Shown piece by piece: positions 1 through 7,611 of a DNA stretch of 64,000 bases. Position numbers and translations under genes: made by a program. The notes under the pieces are model-generated. The model was not told the origin of the DNA. It ran no database searches and saw only the letters and a program-made list of their open reading frames with translations. How positions within the stretch are numbered: the stretch's first letter is position 1; every line of letters starts with the position of its first letter. The DNA comes from a bacterium C-53 (GTDB lineage: Bacteria > Bacillota > Clostridia > Lachnospirales > Lachnospiraceae), in the NCBI GenBank assembly GCA_003612525.1, contig RAZD01000001.1:62001-126000 (forward strand), read 5' to 3'.

Positions 1-102
1 TCCGTATGGGAAGAACTTCAACAGGCAATTAACGGAGTGGTAGACAATATCACGCTTCAGGATCTTCTGGACAGGAAAAAGATTGAATCTGTCAACATTT
101 GA
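1..102 (+). CDS. C-terminal end of an unidentified protein (5' truncated by window edge)
   Basis: An open frame runs from the first base to a TGA at 100-102 and encodes 33 residues ending ESVNI. The composition (ELQQAINGVV, then LQDLLDRKK) is amphipathic and helical, as at the end of many soluble proteins; it could be the tail of a solute-binding protein or a regulator, but this is only a guess. The frame is assigned because it is open to the edge and is followed by a small inverted repeat (TTCTGA 107-112 / TCAGAA 124-129) before the next gene. No function is claimed. Confidence 0.45.
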   Translation, partial: SVWEELQQAINGVVDNITLQDLLDRKKIESVNI

Positions 103-179
103 CCTATTCTGACATAATTTATATCAGAAAACCATTTTGGATATTTTCATAAAATACCCATTATAAAGGAGGACTCAGG

Positions 180-1058
180 ATGATATCGGATATCAAATGG
201 AATGAACGGTATAACATCGGAGTCGAAGTCATCGATAAAGCACACCGGAAACTTTTTTCTATTGTACGAAAGATGATCATGCTGAACAATGATGAAAAGG
301 ACAGAGAATGGATTTGCAGGGAAGGGATTAAATACTTTAAAAATTATGTCTTAAAGCATTTTGCCGAGGAAGAGGCATACATGCGTTCTATAAATTACAG
401 TGGGTATGCCGCCCATAAGTGTGTTCATGATGACATGAAAAATGAAACACTCCCGGCTCTTGAAAAAGAAATGGGCGAATCGGACTATTCGCCTGAATCT
501 ATCCAGCACTTTCTTGGAATCTGCACCGGATGGCTCAGCCATCACATCCTGTTGGAAGACAGGGCAATTACCGGTCAGATTCCCAACAAATGGACGGAGG
601 AATGGACGGAAGACACTTCTATTTTGGAAAAGACCATTCTTTGGGCCATGAAACAGCTTTTTAACCTGGAGCTCACAACCGTCAGTAGTCATTACGGTGG
701 TGAGGATTTCGGAAAAAAAATTTGTTATTGTCTGACTTACCGCGATTCCGATAACATTCCTCTGAAAGTTTATTTTGTACTGGAAGAAAAATTGGTTCTT
801 GAGATCACAAGCCAGTTGCTCCATATCCCACTAACCCGTGTGGACAGGACAGTGACGGAAACACTCAAAATTTTCGCACGGCATTTCATGAAACGCATTG
901 CAGGAAACTATAACACTCTCAATCAATATCATCTTATAAGTGATCACTTATTGTCAGAAGAACAGCTGGAACAGGATTTTGACAAAAAATACCCGAATTA
1001 TAGCTTGTTATTTAATACAGGTATCGGCTATTTTGCACTGTGCGTCAAAAGCCAATAG
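180..1058 (+). CDS. Bacteriohemerythrin with a CheX-like C-terminal extension
   Basis: The first ~135 residues form a hemerythrin four-helix domain, a di-iron fold that binds O2 and is used in sensing or storage. All seven iron ligands are visible: H22, H60, E64, H79, H83, H122 and D127 (HxxxE, HxxxH and HxxxxD motifs). The protein is 292 aa, about twice the usual stand-alone bacteriohemerythrin. Residues ~145-290 are extra: the pattern, including TETLKIFARHF and RIAGN around 223-245, resembles the CheX/CheC-type phosphatase fold, but this is inference. The ATG at 180 follows AAGGAGG with good spacing. The gene is monocistronic, ending in a perfect hairpin shared with the convergent cysK. A plausible role is an oxygen or redox sensor linked to chemotaxis or two-component signalling. 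Confidence 0.85.
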   Translation: MISDIKWNERYNIGVEVIDKAHRKLFSIVRKMIMLNNDEKDREWICREGIKYFKNYVLKHFAEEEAYMRSINYSGYAAHKCVHDDMKNETLPALEKEMGESDYSPESIQHFLGICTGWLSHHILLEDRAITGQIPNKWTEEWTEDTSILEKTILWAMKQLFNLELTTVSSHYGGEDFGKKICYCLTYRDSDNIPLKVYFVLEEKLVLEITSQLLHIPLTRVDRTVTETLKIFARHFMKRIAGNYNTLNQYHLISDHLLSEEQLEQDFDKKYPNYSLLFNTGIGYFALCVKSQ

Positions 1059-1074
1059 TATAAATTCAAATGAA

Positions 1075-1106
1075 GAATGCATAGTGAATTCGTCCGCTAT
1101 GCATTC
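1075..1106. terminator. Bidirectional terminator between hemerythrin gene and cysK
   Basis: Perfect 10-bp inverted repeat GAATGCATAG / CTATGCATTC with a 12-nt loop, lying between two convergent genes. There is no long U tract on either side, so efficiency is uncertain. Confidence 0.6.
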
Positions 1107-1151
1107 TCCTGTATAAGGCACTTTTTCTGCTACCCTGAAAAATCACTTCTA

Positions 1152-2084
1152 CTATTCAATAAACATAGGCGTTGAAAGATAACGGTCACCCGTATCCGGC
1201 AGCAGCACGACAATCTTCTTTTCGTTGTTTTCCGGGCGACCGGCAAGCATCTGCGCTGCGTACAGTGCAGCCCCTGATGAGATTCCCACAAGGATGCCCT
1301 CGGCACGGGCAAGCTTTCTTACCGCATCAAACGCACATCCGTCCTCCACCGCAACAACTTCATCATAAACAGACGTATTCAATATTTCCGGAATAAATCC
1401 TGCACCGATTCCCTGAATCTTATGAGCGCCGGCCGTCCCTCTGGTAATCACAGGGGAAGAGGCAGGTTCCACACCGACAATCGTAACCGCCGGATTCTTC
1501 TCCTTAAGATAGGCTCCTGTGCCGCTTATCGTCCCGCCCGTACCGATGCCTGCCACGAAAATATCCACTTTGCCATCGGTATCTTTCCATATTTCGGGAC
1601 CCGTAGACGCATAATGTGCGGCCGGGTTCGCAGGATTATTAAACTGCCCCAGAATCAGAGAACCCTCCGTCTCCTTTTGCAGTTCTTCCGCTTTTTCAAT
1701 GGCTCCCTTCATCCCTTTTGTGCCGTCTGTCAGAACAATCTCGGCTCCATATGCCTTCAAAAGATTCCTTCTCTCCACCGACATCGTCTCAGGCATTGTA
1801 AGCACTGCCTTATATCCCTTCGCTGCCGCAATGGAAGCGATTCCAATCCCGGTATTTCCCGATGTCGGCTCAATAATCGTCGCGCCGGGCTTCAGTTTCC
1901 CTGACTTCTCGGCATCTTCGATCATCGAAAGCGCGACTCTGTCCTTCACACTTCCCGCCGGGTTCAGATATTCAAGCTTTGCAATGATATCCGCGCCGAA
2001 TCCTTCCTGCCTTTTCAAATTCACAAGTTCCAAAAGCGGAGTTCTGCCAACGAGTTCCGCCACTGATTTCCTGATATCCGCCAT
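1152..2084 (-). CDS. cysK: Cysteine synthase A (O-acetylserine sulfhydrylase)
   Basis: This PLP enzyme makes L-cysteine from O-acetylserine and sulfide in the cytoplasm. It has 310 residues, the family's normal size. The PLP lysine lies in NPAGSVKDR (K47), the substrate/phosphate loop is PTSGNTG (73-79), and GIGTGGTISG and GISSGAA follow as in CysK/CysM. The ATG at 2084 is chosen over an upstream in-frame TTG at 2099 because GGAGG sits 8 nt before it. It starts 17 nt after the carbamate kinase stop, so the two are probably co-transcribed; no serine acetyltransferase is nearby. CysK is favoured over CysM from overall pattern, and a cystathionine beta-synthase-like role cannot be excluded. Confidence 0.93.
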   Translation of the reverse strand: MADIRKSVAELVGRTPLLELVNLKRQEGFGADIIAKLEYLNPAGSVKDRVALSMIEDAEKSGKLKPGATIIEPTSGNTGIGIASIAAAKGYKAVLTMPETMSVERRNLLKAYGAEIVLTDGTKGMKGAIEKAEELQKETEGSLILGQFNNPANPAAHYASTGPEIWKDTDGKVDIFVAGIGTGGTISGTGAYLKEKNPAVTIVGVEPASSPVITRGTAGAHKIQGIGAGFIPEILNTSVYDEVVAVEDGCAFDAVRKLARAEGILVGISSGAALYAAQMLAGRPENNEKKIVVLLPDTGDRYLSTPMFIE

Positions 2085-2101
2085 TTCCAAAACCTCCAAT
2101 G

Positions 2102-3037
2102 CTACTTTGTAATCACTGTACCTGTTTTTCCTCTTACCGCTCTGTCTGCGGCAGAGAGCGCGGTAATCAATACATGCCCGTCAGGACATTTTTCCAGGTA
2201 ATGAATTGCCGCTTCTATTTTCGGGAGCATGGTTCCTTCGCCAAATTCACCATCCTCTATGTATTTTTGAGCCTGTGTTGTCGTCATGGAAGCGACCGGC
2301 TCCGCTTCCGGTGTGCCAAATTGCAGCATTACCTGCTCTACGGAAGTCAGAATAATCAGTTCGTCACATTGTAAATCCGAAGCAAGTCTGGAAGCTATAC
2401 TGTCTTTTTCGATCACGGCGCTTGCCCCCTTTAACATACATTTCTGCTCAATGACAGGAATTCCTCCACCCCCACAGGCAATCACAATCTGCCCGTCGTT
2501 CAGAAGCGTACGTATCGCCGGAAGTTCAACAATTTCCATCGGTTTTGGCGCCGCTACCACACGCCGGAAGCCCCGTCCCGGGCTTTCCACCACATAATTG
2601 CCTTTGCGCTCTTCCATTGCCGCCTCCTCCGGCGTCATATAACGGCCGATCACCTTTTTCGGCTCATAAAAAGCCTCGTCGTAGGGATCAACTGTAACCT
2701 GCGTCAGTATGGTGCTGACAGTCTTTGAAATACCCCTGGAAAGCAGCTCCGCCTTTAACGCATTCTGAATATCGTAGCCGACGTATCCCTGGCTCATTGC
2801 GGAACACACGCACATAGGCGCCGCCGTATAATCGGGATATATTCTTCGAAGCTCCGTCATTGCTTTATGAATCATGCTGACCTGAGGCCCGTTGCTGTGC
2901 GTGATGACAAGCGAATATTCATTTTCCACCAGATCAGCGAGCGCCTTTGCCGTCTCTCTTACTGCATCCTTCTGTTCCAAAGTTGTATACCCCAACGCAT
3001 CATGTCCTAATGACACCACTGCCTTTTTCTTTGACAT
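2102..3037 (-). CDS. arcC: Carbamate kinase-like amino acid kinase
   Basis: Amino-acid-kinase fold protein (311 aa) that would interconvert carbamoyl phosphate + ADP and carbamate + ATP. Family landmarks are HSNGPQ, VDPYDEAF with PKKVIGR, RRVVAAPKP, the glycine-rich IACGGGGIPV, IEKDSIASRLA and the terminal GTVITK. The N-terminal phosphate loop reads SLGHDALGYT in place of the usual LGGNAL, a variant form I recall from Clostridia but which may alter kinetics or substrate. The ATG at 3037 has AGGAAG upstream; an earlier start at 3073 would add 12 residues. There is no arginine deiminase or ornithine carbamoyltransferase beside it, so it is not in a standard arc operon; it sits between lspA-like and cysK on the same strand. 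Confidence 0.85.
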   Translation of the reverse strand: MSKKKAVVSLGHDALGYTTLEQKDAVRETAKALADLVENEYSLVITHSNGPQVSMIHKAMTELRRIYPDYTAAPMCVCSAMSQGYVGYDIQNALKAELLSRGISKTVSTILTQVTVDPYDEAFYEPKKVIGRYMTPEEAAMEERKGNYVVESPGRGFRRVVAAPKPMEIVELPAIRTLLNDGQIVIACGGGGIPVIEQKCMLKGASAVIEKDSIASRLASDLQCDELIILTSVEQVMLQFGTPEAEPVASMTTTQAQKYIEDGEFGEGTMLPKIEAAIHYLEKCPDGHVLITALSAADRAVRGKTGTVITK

Positions 3038-3114
3038 CTCATAGTCTTCCTTTCTTTCATGAAGTTTATGCACGGCTTCTACCCCTACAGTATATCATAT
3101 TTCAAAATCCGTGC

Positions 3115-3561
3115 TCAATCTTTTCTCCCGATCACAGCGAGAAACGCCCCCGCAAACAGAAACAGATCTGACAAATTAAACACAATATCACGAAATTTAC
3201 TGCATTTGCTGTTAAAGCTGAAATAATCAACCACATATTTTCTATGAATGCGGTCCCAGGTATTGCTCAGGGCTCCTCCAAGCGCCAGTGAAAGCCCGAA
3301 TTTATATACTTCCTGCGCCTCATCTTTTCGAAGCAGAAAAATCCGAACGCCGATTGCCGATGTCAGCAGTGCGGAAACAACCGTTACAAAAACCTGTTTC
3401 CGATCAAACAGATTCAGGCATATTCCCTTATTATGATGGTTCCTCAGTATGATTTTATCGTGGAATACCGTACGGTCTGCATCTGCGCTGCGCCTCTCCG
3501 CCCTGCGTTTCACAAATTCGTCCAGCCCAAATATTGATGCCGCAATCAGATAAAATTTCAT
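3115..3561 (-). CDS. lspA: Signal peptidase II-like membrane aspartyl protease
   Basis: LspA removes signal peptides from prolipoproteins in the membrane. The 148-aa product has hydrophobic segments near 1-12, 57-77, 88-100 and 128-145. The two catalytic aspartates are D112 (KYVVDYF) and D132 (FNLSDLF), with GGALSNTWDR before the first, matching LspA blocks. The usual HNxGAAFG block is altered to NKGICLNLF, and the protein is at the short, divergent end of the family, so it may be a second, specialised LspA. It begins an apparent minus-strand transcript with arcC and cysK and has its own promoter at 3600-3628. Confidence 0.8.
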   Translation of the reverse strand: MKFYLIAASIFGLDEFVKRRAERRSADADRTVFHDKIILRNHHNKGICLNLFDRKQVFVTVVSALLTSAIGVRIFLLRKDEAQEVYKFGLSLALGGALSNTWDRIHRKYVVDYFSFNSKCSKFRDIVFNLSDLFLFAGAFLAVIGRKD

Positions 3562-3599
3562 AATGTTTCTATGCCTTCTTTCAAAATTTTTATTCTAAG

Positions 3600-3628
3600 A
3601 TTGTAGCATAAAACAAAGAAAAGTGAAA
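3600..3628 (-). promoter_or_regulatory. Predicted sigma-A promoter of the lspA-arcC-cysK group
   Basis: On the minus strand, TTTCAC (3623-3628) and TACAAT (3600-3605) are separated by exactly 17 nt, about 40 nt upstream of the lspA ATG. The -35 lies inside one arm of the hairpin pair described next. Confidence 0.5.
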
Positions 3629-3684
3629 TCCATAAAACACAAAAAGGACAACATATGGATTTCACTCCACAGGTTATCCTTTTC
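3623..3684 (-). terminator. Two interlocked hairpins after the 42-aa gene (terminator/attenuator-like)
   Basis: Arm A GTGAAATCCAT (3623-3633) pairs perfectly with A' ATGGATTTCAC (3655-3665). Arm B AAAAGGACAAC (3642-3652) pairs with B' GTTATCCTTTT (3673-3683) with one wobble. The order A-B-A'-B' means the stems are either mutually exclusive or form a pseudoknot. Read on the minus strand, each stem is followed by a U-rich stretch, so each could terminate transcription leaving the small gene at 3848-3720. Confidence 0.5.
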
Positions 3685-3719
3685 CTTACGCAATCGTCCG
3701 GCAGATTCATATACGGCAC

Positions 3720-3848
3720 CTACGCTCTTCTGCTGAGGCTTTGAAACATCTCTTTGTTGAAACCGCCGCTCATCATCAGATATCCCATCGCAATCTGCGC
3801 ACCGTAATTCTCCACATAGTTTCTTACCGCTTCTCTGATTTTCTTCAT
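3720..3848 (-). CDS. 42-residue hypothetical protein
   Basis: A short gene starting ATG at 3848 with AAAGGAG nine bases upstream and stopping at TAG 3720-3722. The product is basic at the start (MKKIREAVRNY), has a central GAQIAMGYLMM segment and ends SLSRRA; it is probably one amphipathic helix. I do not recognise a family. The good ribosome site, the isolated position and the hairpins just downstream support it as a real gene. It could be a small membrane-associated or regulatory peptide. Confidence 0.55.
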   Translation of the reverse strand: MKKIREAVRNYVENYGAQIAMGYLMMSGGFNKEMFQSLSRRA

Positions 3849-4002
3849 AGACTCATTTCTCCTTTCAAATCCGTTATTTCCTTTACATGAACCATCATAA
3901 TGCTTTACAACCGGAAAATATAGCCATTCTTTTGATTTATTCTAAGTCGATATTGACTTATAGATCCGCATTGTATATGATTTCATTCAGGAGGATGCGA
4001 TC

Positions 4003-4851
4003 ATGGCCCAACCTTACTATGAAGTATTTCATAATATGAATGAACTTGGCATACAACTTGCATATCATACAATTCCCGGCGGCTACCACCCGCTTCACTG
4101 GCACGAAGAGCTGGAGATTCTTTTCCCGCTGAACGGCGACGCCGCCGTCACAATCGACGGAAAAACCTGTCAGCTTAAGCGCAAACACCTCCTTGTCATC
4201 GAATCAGGGCAGGTGCACAGCACCAACACATACAGTGATAATCTGATGATTGTCTGTATCCACGTTTCAAAACATCTCCTGCGCCGTTCTATGTCGGATA
4301 TTGAGCTCTTAACGCTTTCCTGCATTCCCGACGAAATTACAGATGCTCAGTTTCCCGAATATCTTCGCATCTGTCAGATGGCTATGGAGCTGACACGCCT
4401 TTCTATTGAGGAGATTCCTGCCTCTCATTTGGAATCGGAAGGTATCATTCTCCAGATTCTGGCACATCTGATACGGTATTTTTCTGTCCACTCCGCCCCC
4501 GCTCTGTCTTCCGCCGATATGAACACGCGCCAGCGGCTGAAGGAAATCATTACCTATGTAAACGATCATTTCAAATCGCCCCTGTCTCTTAAGGACGGTG
4601 CGGACCTCCTGGGATATAATAAAGAATATTTCTGCCGCTTTTTCAAAAAGCATATGGGCCTTTCGTTTCTTCAATATGTCAATGAAGTCAGAATCACGCA
4701 TATTTATCAGGAGCTGCAAACCGGGGCCGCACCTGTAAGTGAGATTATCGAAGCGAACGGATTTACCAATCAAAAACTTTTTAACCGGACATTTAAGGAA
4801 ATCTACAACTGCACGCCATCTTCCGTCCGAAAGAGAAAAACGGACATATAG
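4003..4851 (+). CDS. AraC-family transcriptional regulator with N-terminal cupin
   Basis: A 282-aa one-component regulator. Residues ~20-90 form a cupin-like sensor (HPLHWHEELEI, then GDAAVTIDG and IESGQVHS), the usual sugar or small-ligand pocket of this family. Residues ~178-278 hold two helix-turn-helix units (LKDGADLLGYNKEYFCRFFK and VSEIIEANGFTNQKLFNRTF) typical of AraC/XylS DNA binding. The ATG at 4003 follows CAGGAGG with 8-nt spacing. It is a single gene converging on add, with a shared terminator. Its target is unknown; the neighbouring purine and sugar genes are candidates. Confidence 0.9.
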   Translation: MAQPYYEVFHNMNELGIQLAYHTIPGGYHPLHWHEELEILFPLNGDAAVTIDGKTCQLKRKHLLVIESGQVHSTNTYSDNLMIVCIHVSKHLLRRSMSDIELLTLSCIPDEITDAQFPEYLRICQMAMELTRLSIEEIPASHLESEGIILQILAHLIRYFSVHSAPALSSADMNTRQRLKEIITYVNDHFKSPLSLKDGADLLGYNKEYFCRFFKKHMGLSFLQYVNEVRITHIYQELQTGAAPVSEIIEANGFTNQKLFNRTFKEIYNCTPSSVRKRKTDI

Positions 4852-4865
4852 TATAAGTGACAAAA

Positions 4866-4904
4866 GGAGCCAGCGCGCATTCATTCTGTCAATGCGCCGG
4901 CTCC
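4866..4904. terminator. Bidirectional terminator between araC-type gene and add
   Basis: GC-rich inverted repeat, GGAGCCAGCGC against GCGCCGGCTCC, with a central AT-rich loop, between two convergent genes. Confidence 0.65.
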
Positions 4905-4909
4905 CCTTC

Positions 4910-5932
4910 TCACGCTCTCTGTTTCTCAAGCAGCATAGCCTTCTCAGCAATCTGTTTCTTAAGCGCCTCTTTCTCCGTCCGGGGCAGAAAGGATGCTTCA
5001 GCGGCATAATCTGCTGCCTGCTTAAGCGCCTGCCCGTCAATTGGTCCAAAGAAATTGTCCAATAATTCCCATTCTTTTGTAAGCGATGTATCCGATACGG
5101 TACGATTATCCGTATTAATCGTAACAGGAATCCCTTCTAAACGCATTCCCGCCCACGGATAATCCTTAAGCTGTTTCACTGCGCCTGTCTGCAAATTGCT
5201 TGCCGGACACATTTCCAAAGCGATTCCCCTGTTCTTTACTACTGCTTTCATTTCCGTATCATGCGCAATCGCAACACCATGCCCGATGCGGCTTGCACCC
5301 ATTTCAACAGATATCCTGACATTCTCGACGCTTCCGCACTCACCCGCATGAATTGTAAAAGGAATCCGTGCATCCTGCGCCTTTTGGAAAAGAGAACGGT
5401 ACATCTGTGGCGGGTAGGACGCTTCATTGCCTGCAAGATCAATGCCTGCCACTCCATACTCCCGCATTTCCACAGCACATGAAAGCGTCTCTTCATTTAG
5501 CTGCTCGGCCTTTCCCCTCATCATACATAAGAGCAGACGGCTTTTGACTCCGACATCCTTCTCCGCCGCCTCAAGCCCTTCCAAAACAGCTTTCACCGCC
5601 TCCGTCTGTGTCAGCCCTTTCTGTCCGTGGTACATCGGCGCAAAACGCACTTCCATATAAACAACATTTTCCCCGGCCGCCTGCCTGACCAGCTCATACG
5701 CTGCTGTTCTAAGGCTTTCCTCCGACTGCAGAAACGGCAGCGCAGCTCCGAAACAGGACAAATAGTCGGAAAGGCCTGCCGCTTCATTTCTTATTTTCAT
5801 ACTGTTTAACAATGCCTCTATATCGTAATCCGATTCCCGGACAATCTTTCTTAATGCTGCTTCATTTAATGAACCGTCCAAATGACAATGCAGCTCCACT
5901 TTCGGAAATTTTTTAATCTCTTCTGTCTGCAA
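4910..5932 (-). CDS. add: Adenosine deaminase
   Basis: Converts adenosine and deoxyadenosine to inosine forms in purine salvage. The 340-aa protein carries the metal-binding HCH (H15, H17 in VELHCHLDGS), HAGE with the catalytic Glu, RIGHG, and the late aspartate in INTDN (the family usually has TDDP). The start is a TTG at 5932: AAAGGAGG lies 5 nt upstream, and any later start would remove the essential HCH. It ends the minus-strand group that begins with the HAD/TIM-barrel/MgtC genes and fits the purine-nucleoside theme of the region (deoD, deoB, nucleoside hydrolase). An adenine deaminase-like specificity is possible but less likely. Confidence 0.92.
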   Translation of the reverse strand: MQTEEIKKFPKVELHCHLDGSLNEAALRKIVRESDYDIEALLNSMKIRNEAAGLSDYLSCFGAALPFLQSEESLRTAAYELVRQAAGENVVYMEVRFAPMYHGQKGLTQTEAVKAVLEGLEAAEKDVGVKSRLLLCMMRGKAEQLNEETLSCAVEMREYGVAGIDLAGNEASYPPQMYRSLFQKAQDARIPFTIHAGECGSVENVRISVEMGASRIGHGVAIAHDTEMKAVVKNRGIALEMCPASNLQTGAVKQLKDYPWAGMRLEGIPVTINTDNRTVSDTSLTKEWELLDNFFGPIDGQALKQAADYAAEASFLPRTEKEALKKQIAEKAMLLEKQRA

Positions 5933-5948
5933 AGATGCCTCCTTTCCG

Positions 5949-6689
5949 TCACAGCTCCTCCATTCGAATCATTCCTTTGCTGTTTTCAAGAATCTTCAAT
6001 ATTTCTGAATGATAATTCTTCACCGGCAGCAATATATGTAAATTTACATTCACGACCTTCTTTAATACAATTTCACCCTTTTCAATCCTGTTCTGCAGCT
6101 CATCATCCATATCGATATAAGAAAAGGAAAGGATACTGCAATTATGACTCGTTATTTCACTGATAAAATGATTCATATTCTTCGCACTGTCAAAAGATAC
6201 GTTGATCTCCATCACACGGCTCTTCGATACCAGATTCTGCTCCACATCAATAAGCTTCGTAAATATCACAAGAATCAGAACCGCGGCGACAATGCCTCCG
6301 ATGTAAAAACCGCCGCCGACTGCAAGGCCGATGCATGCGCTTGCCCATAAACCAGCCGCTGTAGTCAGACCCTTAATACGGTTCTGTCTGTCCGTCAGTA
6401 TTGTTCCGGCTCCCAGGAAGCCGATTCCACTGATTACCTGCGCGCCCATTCGCGTAGGATCGCCTGTTCCGTGAGCCAGTATCAGCTGCTCGTTTGTGAC
6501 CATGACAAGCGCCGCCGCCACACAGACCAGCGTATGGGTCCGCACCCCGGCAGGTCTGTGCTTGCGTCCACGTTCCGACCCGATCAATGCTCCCAGTACG
6601 GCAGCCAGCAGGATTCTTATAATCCCTACAACCATCTGATGCCAGCTGCCGACGCCTATCATTCCGATATAATTCAAAAATTCATTCAT
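5949..6689 (-). CDS. MgtC/SapB family membrane protein
   Basis: The 246-aa protein has an N-terminal MgtC block (residues ~1-140) with four or five membrane helices and the family signature LGALIGSERGRKHRPAG, then GAQVISGIGFLGAGTI and GLTTAAGLWASA. Residues ~160-246 form a cytoplasmic ACT-like domain. MgtC proteins are linked to Mg2+ limitation and regulation of the ATP synthase in pathogens; the role in commensals is unknown. The ATG at 6689 is preceded by GGAAGGAAG; the open frame extends upstream but without a plausible start context. It lies 16 nt upstream of add. Confidence 0.88.
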   Translation of the reverse strand: MNEFLNYIGMIGVGSWHQMVVGIIRILLAAVLGALIGSERGRKHRPAGVRTHTLVCVAAALVMVTNEQLILAHGTGDPTRMGAQVISGIGFLGAGTILTDRQNRIKGLTTAAGLWASACIGLAVGGGFYIGGIVAAVLILVIFTKLIDVEQNLVSKSRVMEINVSFDSAKNMNHFISEITSHNCSILSFSYIDMDDELQNRIEKGEIVLKKVVNVNLHILLPVKNYHSEILKILENSKGMIRMEEL

Positions 6690-6729
6690 GCTTCCTTCCC
6701 CCGTTTTATTAGAATCAGGGCACGCATTT

Positions 6730-7611
6730 TTACTCCTGCATCTGGCACAGCCTCTTAACCATCTGCTCTCCCACCTCATACGCAAACCGCATGGCGGAGG
6801 GCACCAGTTCCTGTGGCACTCCCGGAAGATAATGCTGAATCTCAAAATTAAATACACCCGTATAATGGATTTGTGCTAATGCCCCTAAAATTTCATCCCA
6901 GTCAGCATTACCCAGATAGGGAAGTATATGAATACTGTCAGCGCCTGCCTCATCCGATATATGCGTCGCCACAACAAATTTACCAAGCATCTGCAGAGCC
7001 TTCTTCTGATCTAACTTCTCGATACTCCCATGCTCCACATCCCAGCACACTTTCACATTTTCACAATCCACGTCTTCAATCAGACGCAGCAGTTCGCCGG
7101 GGTCCAGACAATATGGCTTTTCACCTGATTTTGTCCTTCCCCACATATTTTCTACGGCAAGGCCAATCCCTTCTTCTTTCGCAACGGCTGCATACCGCTT
7201 CAAAAACTCCACATTCTTCCTGTGTGTATCCGGATGAATCCTTCCGTCTGCCAGATAGCTGGAAGGATGTACCACAATCCACGGAGCTTTCATCATTGCA
7301 GCTCCTTTTATACTTCGTTTAAATAATTCTTCTTTTCTTTCATATTCATCATCCAAATTGCAGTAATCGAAAATCGTCGCGTGCGCCTGAACAAATGTAA
7401 GCCCCAATTCTTTTGCAAAATCTATATATTCCTGAATCTCCTGCTGCCAGTCCTCACCATGGAAACGGCTGGAAACCAATGATAACTCGGCAAATCCAAA
7501 ATCAAGATATTGAAAGCCCGCCGCGGCGCATTGCCTGAGCGTCTCTTCCATCATGATCAATTCTGCATGTTTTCGTTCAAAGTAAATATTCGTTGATGCT
7601 GCCAGTTTCAA
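6730..7611 (-). CDS. Sugar phosphate isomerase/epimerase (xylose isomerase-like TIM barrel)
   Basis: A 293-aa single-domain AP-endonuclease-2/xylose-isomerase-like barrel. Visible family features are QAHATI on strand 3, VVHPSSY, AVENMWGR with the metal-binding Glu, CWDVEHG with Asp/His, ATHISDE, and NADWDEILGAL near the end. These enzymes isomerise or epimerise sugars or inositols using a divalent metal; the substrate cannot be read from sequence. It overlaps the upstream HAD gene by 4 nt (ATGA), indicating translational coupling, and may process a sugar released by the nearby nucleoside or ABC-transport system. Confidence 0.85.
   Translation of the reverse strand: MKLAASTNIYFERKHAELIMMEETLRQCAAAGFQYLDFGFAELSLVSSRFHGEDWQQEIQEYIDFAKELGLTFVQAHATIFDYCNLDDEYERKEELFKRSIKGAAMMKAPWIVVHPSSYLADGRIHPDTHRKNVEFLKRYAAVAKEEGIGLAVENMWGRTKSGEKPYCLDPGELLRLIEDVDCENVKVCWDVEHGSIEKLDQKKALQMLGKFVVATHISDEAGADSIHILPYLGNADWDEILGALAQIHYTGVFNFEIQHYLPGVPQELVPSAMRFAYEVGEQMVKRLCQMQE

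Noticed and set aside
351-824. Minus-strand frame of 157 codons inside the hemerythrin gene
   Set aside because: Antisense to a gene with all seven iron ligands conserved; no ribosome site or domain.
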